Shown here piece by piece: positions 1 through 4,800 of a stretch of DNA of 8,361 bases. Position 1 is the first letter of the stretch; each line of letters opens with the position of its first letter. The notes under the pieces were generated by a model that had not been told where the DNA came from, did not search any database, and was given only the letters and a program-made list of their open reading frames with translations. This DNA comes from an uncultured Saprospiraceae bacterium (GTDB lineage: Bacteria > Bacteroidota > Bacteroidia > Chitinophagales > Saprospiraceae): assembly GCA_937967535.1 (NCBI GenBank), contig CALCMV010000306.1, forward strand, positions 1-8,361, in the 5' to 3' direction. The translations under genes and the position numbers were made by a program.

Positions 1-36
1 AACAGGTCCGATATGTTTAATTGTAATTTTTTCCAT
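1..36 (-). CDS. N-terminal fragment of a minus-strand gene, possibly an AAA-type ATPase
   Basis: Reading the minus strand from an ATG at 36-34 gives twelve open codons, MEKITIKHIGPV, before the window ends. The pattern of a short beta strand followed by I-G-P resembles the first strand of RecF/OLD-like AAA ATPases, which commonly begin with a similar I-K-x-I-G-P stretch ahead of the Walker A loop. The Walker A itself would lie outside the window, so this family call is inference from very few residues. A Bacteroidota-type -7 box on the same strand sits about 20 bases upstream (63-56), which supports a real start here. The gene is divergent from the beta-propeller gene at 150. Confidence 0.42.
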   Translation of the reverse strand, partial: MEKITIKHIGPV

Positions 37-55
37 TATGTATTCAATTAGAAAA

Positions 56-63
56 CAAAATTA
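56..63 (-). promoter_or_regulatory. Candidate -7 promoter box for the left-edge minus-strand gene
   Basis: On the minus strand this reads TAATTTTG, which fits the Bacteroidota -7 consensus TAnnTTTG and lies 19 bases before the ATG at 36. I see no clear -33 TTG-type element at the expected distance. The surrounding sequence is very AT-rich, so a chance match is possible. Confidence 0.33.
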
Positions 64-109
64 AAAATAATAAGCCTTATTTTATCAGAATAGTTCACAA
101 ATAAATTAA

Positions 110-117
110 TACTTTTG
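110..117 (+). promoter_or_regulatory. Candidate -7 promoter box for the beta-propeller gene and perhaps the row behind it
   Basis: TACTTTTG matches TAnnTTTG exactly and lies 32 bases before the ATG at 150, which would give a 5' leader of roughly 25 bases. No strong -33 element is seen. With no classical terminator between the next five genes, this could be the main promoter for the whole 150-4608 row. Confidence 0.45.
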
Positions 118-149
118 GATGGCACAACCCAAAACCAGAATCATTCACT

Positions 150-1208
150 ATGAAAATACTCAAATATATCGGCTTGATTTTCTTGATACTATTAGCTTAT
201 CTGCTATTTTATCCGGTACCGATAGAGCCTGCAAAATGGACAGTTCCCACGCCACCCACACTCACAGGTAAGTACGCACAAAATGATAAATTGGCTGCAA
301 TTCAACATATATTTGATGGAAAATGCGAGGGCTGTGAAGATGTGGCAGTAGATAGTACAGGGGCAATTTATGGCGGAAATGAGAGTGGTGACATCATCAA
401 AATGACACCCGACGGCAGTGCTTCCGTATTGGTGAATACAGGTGGACGACCACTCGGTTTACATCTTGATAATCAAGGGAATATATTGGTGGCAGATGCG
501 ATAAAAGGTTTACTTTCTGTTTCTCAAGCTGGTGAAATCACAACGCTTTCGACCACGTATGGAGATGTACCTTTTTTATTTACCGATGATTTGGAAACGG
601 ATGATGAGGGCGTGATTTATTTTTCGGATGCTTCGCATCGCTTTGGTATTCACGATTACAAATTGGATTTATTCGAGCATCAACCTAACGGACGCTTACT
701 TTCTTACGAGCCTAAAACCCGGAAAACCAAGCTCTTACTCGACAAATTATACTTTGCCAATGGTGTCGCAGTCAGCCACGATAATGATTTTGTATTGGTC
801 AATGAAACGGGAAAATATCGCGTGACACGCTATTGGCTGAAAGGGGCGAAAGCGGGAACTTCGGAGGTGTTCATTGATAATTTACCCGGTTTTCCTGATG
901 GTATTTCGCGGGGGAATGACGGTATTTTTTGGTTGACGCTTGTCTCGCCACGCGACGCTAATTTGGATGGTCTTATGGATAAACCATTTTTCCGAAAAAT
1001 GATAGCCCGACTACCCGATGCTATGCAGCCCGCCGCACAAGCTTACGGCTTCATTCTTGGTTTGGATAAAGATGCTAATATCATCCACAATCTCCAAGAC
1101 CCCAAAGGTGGCTTTGCCGAAATTACCAGCGTACAACAATTTGGCGATAAATTATATTTTGGCTCATTACACGCAGAAGATGCGGTAGGTATGATGCCTG
1201 CACCTTGA
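150..1208 (+). CDS. Membrane-anchored SMP-30/gluconolactonase-like, strictosidine-synthase-like beta-propeller protein
   Basis: A 352-residue protein with a hydrophobic N-terminus (about residues 5-21) that looks like an uncleaved anchor or signal, so the propeller should lie outside the cytoplasmic membrane. The rest matches the six-bladed propellers of the SMP-30/strictosidine-synthase-like/APMAP group: FTDDLETDDEGVIYFSDAS near 144-162, FANGVAVS near 202-209, and RYWLKGAKAGTSEVF followed by DNLPGFPDGIS near 227-253. By comparison with SMP-30, Glu63, Asn204 and Asp250 could be the metal ligands (alignment by eye). Known members are Ca-dependent lactonases or esterases; the substrate here cannot be told. 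A CxxC pair (Cys59, Cys62) directly precedes the putative ligand Glu63, which is odd for the family. The ATG start is supported by the anchor and by the -7 box at 110-117. No Shine-Dalgarno sequence is visible. Confidence 0.9.
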   Translation: MKILKYIGLIFLILLAYLLFYPVPIEPAKWTVPTPPTLTGKYAQNDKLAAIQHIFDGKCEGCEDVAVDSTGAIYGGNESGDIIKMTPDGSASVLVNTGGRPLGLHLDNQGNILVADAIKGLLSVSQAGEITTLSTTYGDVPFLFTDDLETDDEGVIYFSDASHRFGIHDYKLDLFEHQPNGRLLSYEPKTRKTKLLLDKLYFANGVAVSHDNDFVLVNETGKYRVTRYWLKGAKAGTSEVFIDNLPGFPDGISRGNDGIFWLTLVSPRDANLDGLMDKPFFRKMIARLPDAMQPAAQAYGFILGLDKDANIIHNLQDPKGGFAEITSVQQFGDKLYFGSLHAEDAVGMMPAP

Positions 1209-1300
1209 TAATGTTACAATGAGATAATGCTACAATGCTACAATGTATAATGCTACAATGTATAATGCGATAATGCTGAAATGAGATAATGCTACAATAT
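1207..1300 (+). repeat. Degenerate tandem array of the 15-mer (g/t)ATAATGCTACAATG
   Basis: Starting at the stop codon of the preceding gene, the spacer is made of near-copies of one word: 1208-1221 (with GTTACAATG), 1223-1237, 1246-1260, 1261-1275 (with GCGATAATG) and 1285-1299 (ending ATA). Half units CTACAATG and CTGAAATG lie at 1238-1245 and 1276-1283. The final unit continues into a T-run and forms one arm of an inverted repeat that closes behind the sulfotransferase. No open reading frame or classical terminator is evident. Confidence 0.8.
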
Positions 1301-1308
1301 TTTTTCAA
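1288..1308 (+). repeat. Left arm of inverted 21-mer flanking the sulfotransferase gene
   Basis: These 21 bases (AATGCTACAATA followed by TTTTTTCAA in outline) match the reverse complement of 2253-2273 at 20 of 21 positions; the single difference is A versus G at the twelfth base. The arm sits about 60 bases before the sulfotransferase start. No transposase or target-site duplication is visible, so a mobile cassette is only one possible reading. Confidence 0.7.
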
Positions 1309-1365
1309 CCAAAAATCATTCAATTCACTATGAATTTGATGTGAATAACTCGACTTTTGCCTTCA

Positions 1366-2217
1366 ATGAAATCTCCTGTAATAATTATCGGTATGCACCG
1401 TTCCGGCACGTCTATGTTGACCTTGCTGTTGAAGGAATTGGGGCTTTTTGTGGGTAAAGATTTAGACCCTTTCGATTTGAATGAGTCTATGTTTTTTATC
1501 ACGCTCAATGATTGGTTGCTGCGGCAATCCAACGCCACTTGGGATAATGTGTACAACTATCAATTCATGGATGAATTTATGGTCGAAAAGGCACTGCCGA
1601 TTATCAAAGGCGAACTATCGGGCAAGCGTCGTAAAAAATACTTGGGCAATGGTAAAGTCAAGAGTATCATTGATTTAGATATTCCTTGGGCTTGGAAAGA
1701 CCCGCGCACGACGATAACGATTGATTTTTGGAAACGCATTTTTCCCAATGCAAAAATCCTGCATATATATCGCAATCCCATTGACGTAGCTGAAAGCCTC
1801 CGAAAACGAGAGTTGTACGTGCGCGAACATGCGAAGTTGAAATTTTGGGTGAAAATCCTGAAATTCTTGGATTACAAAGCCGTTCAAACCCTCTCGCCCC
1901 GCATGTTGCACTTAGAGGAAGGCGTGAAACTTTGGGAAGATTATGTACAAAAAGCCCTCTCGCTGACCGATACTTATGGCGATGATGTAATGCACATTCG
2001 TTATGAAGATTTTTTGGAAACGCCAGCGTCTATTTTGAAAAAAGTTACCGATTTTATCGAATTATCTGCCGAAATGCCAAGCATTGAAAAAGCAGTAAAA
2101 CATGTCGATGCAAGTCGTAAATTTGCTTTTTTGAACAATGAAGAATTAATTGCGGTTTATAAGAAAATTCAACGACATCCGCTTTTGCAACAACTTAATT
2201 ATGAGCAAATTTCGTAA
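1366..2217 (+). CDS. Sulfotransferase family protein (PAPS-dependent type)
   Basis: A 283-residue cytosolic-looking protein. The N-terminal PVIIIGMHRSGTSML (residues 4-18) is the 5'-phosphosulfate-binding loop that holds PAPS, with Arg12, Ser13, Gly14 and Thr15 in the expected places. WAWKDPRT (108-115) and KILHIYRNPIDVAESL (130-145) correspond to the 3'-phosphate-binding region, including Arg136 and Ser144. RYEDFLETP (212-220) is also typical of bacterial members. Such enzymes transfer sulfate from PAPS to a hydroxyl or amine on carbohydrate, lipid or peptide acceptors; the acceptor is unknown here and no sulfate-activation genes are nearby. I chose ATG 1366 because it leaves the usual short strand before the loop. 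An in-frame TTG at 1357 would add only three residues. GACTTTTG (1352-1359), one base off TAnnTTTG, lies immediately upstream and could start a very short-leader transcript. The gene is bracketed by inverted 21-mers. Confidence 0.88.
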   Translation: MKSPVIIIGMHRSGTSMLTLLLKELGLFVGKDLDPFDLNESMFFITLNDWLLRQSNATWDNVYNYQFMDEFMVEKALPIIKGELSGKRRKKYLGNGKVKSIIDLDIPWAWKDPRTTITIDFWKRIFPNAKILHIYRNPIDVAESLRKRELYVREHAKLKFWVKILKFLDYKAVQTLSPRMLHLEEGVKLWEDYVQKALSLTDTYGDDVMHIRYEDFLETPASILKKVTDFIELSAEMPSIEKAVKHVDASRKFAFLNNEELIAVYKKIQRHPLLQQLNYEQIS

Positions 2218-2218
2218 G

Positions 2219-2336
2219 TGATTCGCTCATTCAAAATTCGCTCATTCACTCATTGAAAAAACATTGTAGCATTGCATCATTATCGCATTGTAGCATTAAA
2301 TATTCATTCACTCACTCACTCAAAATTCATTCATTA
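2219..2336. repeat. Spacer built from ATTCATTCACTC words plus inverted copies of the AATGCTACAATG word
   Basis: Three blocks are visible. Bases 2219-2255 contain CTCATTCAAAATTCGCTC and CATTCACTCATT. Bases 2253-2297 carry CATTGTAGCATT twice, separated by CATCATTATCG; this is the reverse complement of the word forming the array at 1207-1300. Bases 2302-2335 return to ATTCATTCACTCACTCACTC followed by CAAAATTCATTCATT. The block runs right up to the TTG start at 2339. No gene or classical terminator is evident in it. Confidence 0.8.
2253..2273 (-). repeat. Right arm of inverted 21-mer flanking the sulfotransferase gene
   Basis: Read on the minus strand, this matches 1288-1308 at 20 of 21 bases, including the run of six T and the terminal TTTCAA. 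It lies 35 bases behind the sulfotransferase stop. A second copy of the inner word (CATTGTAGCATT) follows at 2286-2297, so the arm belongs to a wider repeat family and is not a unique boundary. Confidence 0.7.
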
Positions 2337-2338
2337 TT

Positions 2339-3082
2339 TTGACACAAATAAAATTCAAAAAAGAAGGGCAAATCGCACGAATTACGCTTTATCGTCCTGA
2401 TAAAATGAACGCCCTCACCGAGCAAATGATAGTAGAGTGGCGACAGGTTTTAGAAGAATTAAAAGAGGATAAAGATTGCCGCGTCATTATCGTAACGGGA
2501 GAAGGGAAAGCATGGTCAGCAGGTGTGGATTTGTCTGTTTTTCAGCGAATTAAAGTAGAACCCGGCTTCAGTATGCACGAAGACGGCTGCGCGATAATGG
2601 ATTTGCTCGAAACCATGCCGCAAGCTACTATTGCAATGGTCAACGGCTACTGCTTTACGGGGGCATTGGAATTGATGCTGGCATTTGACCTTGTGGTATG
2701 TGCAGATGAAGCAAAAATCGGCGACACGCACGCCAAATGGGGTATCCCGCCAAAGTGGGGCATGACCCAACGCCTCCAACAAAAGGTCGGCATCCTCAAA
2801 GCCAAAGAAATGTCTTTCACAGCACAGGTAGTTGACGGAAAAACGGCAGAAAAAATCGGCTTGGTCAATCAATCTGTACCACTTGCTGACTTGGAAAAAA
2901 CGACCTTAAATCTTGCCAATCAAATCGTCGAAAACAGCGCACAAACTATTGCCGCTATCAAAACCTTGTACCATTACGGCAGTATGCACACGCTGAAAGA
3001 AGGGCTGGATTTTGAACAAAAATTTGACGTGCAACTAACTGATAGACAGGATGTTTTGAAAGATTTCAAAAAGAAAATTTAA
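2339..3082 (+). CDS. Enoyl-CoA hydratase/isomerase (crotonase) family protein
   Basis: A 247-residue single-domain crotonase-fold protein, close to the usual 255-265. Family marks in order: ITLYRPDKMNALTEQM (15-30), the oxyanion-hole segment WSAGVDL (59-65), the second oxyanion segment NGYCFTGALEL (102-112), and FDLVVCADEAKIGDTHAKWG (116-135) followed by PPKWGMTQRL. Members act on CoA thioesters by hydration, isomerisation, hydrolysis or C-C cleavage. Aligned by eye to rat hydratase, the second catalytic glutamate (Glu164) is kept as Glu157, but the first (Glu144) is His131. I recall a similar D-T-H-A variant in other crotonase subgroups, so a defective enzyme is unlikely, but plain hydratase activity should not be assumed. 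TTG 2339 is the best start: the next Met (residue 23) would remove the first beta strand. No Shine-Dalgarno sequence is seen. The gene lies 46 bases before coaE. Confidence 0.9.
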   Translation: MTQIKFKKEGQIARITLYRPDKMNALTEQMIVEWRQVLEELKEDKDCRVIIVTGEGKAWSAGVDLSVFQRIKVEPGFSMHEDGCAIMDLLETMPQATIAMVNGYCFTGALELMLAFDLVVCADEAKIGDTHAKWGIPPKWGMTQRLQQKVGILKAKEMSFTAQVVDGKTAEKIGLVNQSVPLADLEKTTLNLANQIVENSAQTIAAIKTLYHYGSMHTLKEGLDFEQKFDVQLTDRQDVLKDFKKKI

Positions 3083-3090
3083 ACTTCGAT

Positions 3091-3126
3091 TTAATCTTAA
3101 ACTTAATCTTAATCTTAAACTTAATT
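3091..3126 (+). repeat. Tandem hexamer array, six units of TTAA(t/a)(c/t)
   Basis: The whole spacer in front of coaE is six consecutive hexamers in the order TTAATC, TTAAAC, TTAATC, TTAATC, TTAAAC, TTAATT, ending two bases before the coaE ATG. It occupies the place where a translation-initiation region would be and contains no Shine-Dalgarno sequence. Copy number could vary by slippage and alter the distance or structure ahead of the start codon; this is inference. Confidence 0.85.
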
Positions 3127-3128
3127 TC

Positions 3129-3713
3129 ATGCAGATAGGCATCACAGGAGGAATAGGCAGTGGCAAATCAACGGTCTGCAAAATATTTGAGGTACTCGGT
3201 ATTCCCGTTTATTATGCCGACGACCGCGCCAAGTGGTTGATGAATAATGACGCAAATCTCATCGAAGGTGTAAAATCCGTCTTTGGGGATGAAGCCTATC
3301 AAGCCGGTACACTCAATCGCCCTTTTATCGCGAGTATTGTTTTTAATGATAAATCAAAACTTGCCAAACTCAATGCCCTCGTACATCCTGCCGTTTTTCA
3401 AGATGGCATAGCATGGAATGAAGCCAATGCGGACGCGCCTTACACCCTCAAAGAAGCCGCCATTCTCTTTGAAAGTGGTTCATATCTCACTGTGAATAAG
3501 GTGATTACAGTATTTGCACCAAAAGAAATCCGTATACAGCGCGTACTCACCCGCGACGATACGACCCGCGAAGCCATCGAAGCCCGAATGGACAAACAAA
3601 TGCCCGAAAAAGAAAAAATTGAACGCTCCGATTTTGTCATTTATAATGATGATAAACATTCATTGATTGAACAAGTATTAAATATTCATAAAATATTAAT
3701 GAATGAATTTTGA
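3129..3713 (+). CDS. coaE: Dephospho-CoA kinase
   Basis: The cytosolic enzyme of the last step of coenzyme A synthesis, ATP-dependent phosphorylation of the 3'-hydroxyl of dephospho-CoA. At 194 residues it has normal family length. The Walker A loop is GITGGIGSGKST (residues 4-15). YYADDRAKWL (28-37) supplies the conserved Asp31 region of the CoA-binding side, LVHPAV (84-89) the conserved His-Pro, and ILFESGSY (112-119) the Glu-containing strand before a VITV strand. RVLTRDD near 138-144 and ARMDKQMPEKEK through SDFVIYND (152-174) are the typical lid and C-terminal motifs. ATG 3129 is the only sensible start, because the P-loop begins at once. The last codons (Asn-Glu-Phe-stop) are part of an inverted repeat that continues into the spacer, so the extreme C-terminus is effectively repeat-encoded. 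The gene lies behind a CoA-thioester enzyme gene, though this does not prove a functional link. Confidence 0.96.
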   Translation: MQIGITGGIGSGKSTVCKIFEVLGIPVYYADDRAKWLMNNDANLIEGVKSVFGDEAYQAGTLNRPFIASIVFNDKSKLAKLNALVHPAVFQDGIAWNEANADAPYTLKEAAILFESGSYLTVNKVITVFAPKEIRIQRVLTRDDTTREAIEARMDKQMPEKEKIERSDFVIYNDDKHSLIEQVLNIHKILMNEF

Positions 3714-3788
3714 ATGAATGAGTGAATGAATCACAGGCATTATCGTCAGATTCATTCATTCAAAATTCATTCACTCATTCATTCAAAA
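3708..3788. repeat. Perfect 24-base inverted repeat overlapping the coaE stop codon
   Basis: Arms 3708-3731 and 3765-3788 are perfect reverse complements made of GAATGAATGAGTGAATGAAT-type words, separated by 33 bases. An alternative fold pairs 3719-3732 with 3749-3762 (13 Watson-Crick pairs plus one G-T), with a 16-base loop at 3733-3748. The coaE stop (3711-3713) lies inside the left arm. The transcript could form a long AT-rich hairpin, but no clean U-tract follows as in a classical terminator. It might attenuate or stabilise the mRNA between coaE and the next gene, or be a repeat of no function. Confidence 0.75.
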
Positions 3789-3807
3789 CATTTACTCATT
3801 TTTAATT

Positions 3808-4608
3808 GTGAAAAAGAAAAAGCAAACCTTCCTTTGGGAAATCAAACACGCGAAAAACGATGCGCCTTCCTATCTGTTTGGTACGATGCACGTCAGAGAT
3901 GAACGCGCTTTCGGGGCATTATCTATTGTGGAAGAAAAAATAGAAGAGTGTGCCGCTTTTGCTGCCGAATTTAACTTTGAAGATGCAGATGCCGTTCAGA
4001 TGAATGGGCAAATGCAATTGCCTGAAAATCAGTCTTTAAAAGACCTTTTCAAAGCAAAAAAATATAAAAGAATTGCGACTTTTCTGGAAAAACATATAGG
4101 TGCAGACATTGCTCTTTTTGAACAACAAAAACCGTTTTTTATTTACCAACTCATCACCGAAGCACTCTTTCAAAAAGATATGCCTTTTGCCTTAGACCGT
4201 CATTTGTACGAACACGCGAAGGCACAAGGCAAGCACCTCACAGGCGTAGAAACATTTGCCGAACAAATGGAAATCATGGAAAAAATCAGCCTTGAACAAC
4301 AAGCCAAAATCCTCTATCAAACCATCAAAGATTTCAAAAACTACCGCAAGCAACTCAAAAAACTCACCAAGCTATACCAAGAGGCTAAACTCCAACAACT
4401 CAACAAATCTGCCCGAAAAGGCATGGGCAGCCTGCGTAAATTACTGATTGATGACCGCAATTATATCATGGCAGACCGTATCGCTGAAATGACCGCCCGA
4501 CAGTCTATTTTCATTGCTATCGGTGCAGGGCATTTGGGTGGAAAAACGGGCGTTTTACGTTTGTTAAAATTAAAAAATATGAAATTGAAGCCAATCAAAC
4601 ATGGTTAA
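3808..4608 (+). CDS. TraB/GumN-family (Tiki-related) protein
   Basis: A 266-residue protein with both hallmark GxxH motifs of the TraB/PrgY/GumN family: YLFGTMHVRDER near 22-33 (His28) and FIAIGAGHLGGKTGVLRLL near 235-253 (His242). Between them are ALDRHLYEHAKAQGKHLTGVET (128-149, split here only by loops) and DDRNYIMADRIAEM (215-228), the usual family positions. The family shares a fold with Tiki-type metalloproteases; the bacterial function is poorly known. Many GumN-like members are secreted, but this one begins with a run of lysines and has no signal peptide, so it appears cytosolic or peripheral. The middle (150-205) is rich in Lys, Gln and Leu and probably helical. GTG 3808 is chosen because the family strand TFLWEIKH begins at residue 7 and no suitable ATG is available upstream. 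It is the last plus-strand gene before the two-way terminator. Confidence 0.85.
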   Translation: MKKKKQTFLWEIKHAKNDAPSYLFGTMHVRDERAFGALSIVEEKIEECAAFAAEFNFEDADAVQMNGQMQLPENQSLKDLFKAKKYKRIATFLEKHIGADIALFEQQKPFFIYQLITEALFQKDMPFALDRHLYEHAKAQGKHLTGVETFAEQMEIMEKISLEQQAKILYQTIKDFKNYRKQLKKLTKLYQEAKLQQLNKSARKGMGSLRKLLIDDRNYIMADRIAEMTARQSIFIAIGAGHLGGKTGVLRLLKLKNMKLKPIKHG

Positions 4609-4691
4609 AGTTTTATTTTGGGTAGTGAGTATGCGAATTTATTTTCATTTAAATTAAAATAATTAAACATTAAAATAAATTTAAATAAAAT

Positions 4692-4736
4692 AAAAAAAGG
4701 CGATGAAATTGATTTATCAATTTCATCGCCCTTTTT
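4692..4736. terminator. Bidirectional rho-independent terminator between convergent genes
   Basis: A perfect 14-bp stem (4699-4712 with 4717-4730, GC-rich at the base, GGCGATG...) closes a TTTA loop. It is flanked by seven A on the left (4692-4698) and five T on the right after one C (4732-4736). Read rightward it ends the TraB-family transcript; read leftward the A-run becomes a U-tract and ends secDF, whose stop is about 65 bases away. Confidence 0.93.
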
Positions 4737-4757
4737 ATTTCACAAACAAGTAAATAC

Positions 4758-4796
4758 CATTCACTCACTCAAAATTCACTCATTTACTCATTCAAA
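4758..4796. repeat. Dispersed CATTCACTCACTC / CAAAATTC spacer repeat
   Basis: CATTCACTCACTCAAAATTC followed by ACTCATTTACTCATTC repeats the layout seen at 2302-2335 and, with variation, at 2219-2255 and 3750-3788. The invariant centre CAAAATTC occurs at 2232, 2321, 3761 and 4770. Here it lies just behind the secDF stop, inside the convergent spacer. Confidence 0.75.
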
Positions 4797-4800
4797 TTAT

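Noticed and set aside
1207..1300. Possible CRISPR array in the 15-mer repeats
   Set aside because: Units are adjacent with no unique spacers of constant length, repeats are too short and degenerate, and no cas genes are present.
1330..1344. ATG at 1330 as the sulfotransferase start
   Set aside because: It reaches a TGA after four codons and is not in a productive frame with the sulfotransferase.
2516..2872. Minus-strand frame of 118 codons opposite the enoyl-CoA hydratase-like gene
   Set aside because: Fully antisense to a clear gene, with no recognisable domain and no promoter.
150..4608. A dedicated biosynthetic or defence operon formed by the five plus-strand genes
   Set aside because: The predicted roles do not form a pathway, spacers of 46-157 bases separate them, and no known system has this set; co-direction alone is not enough.
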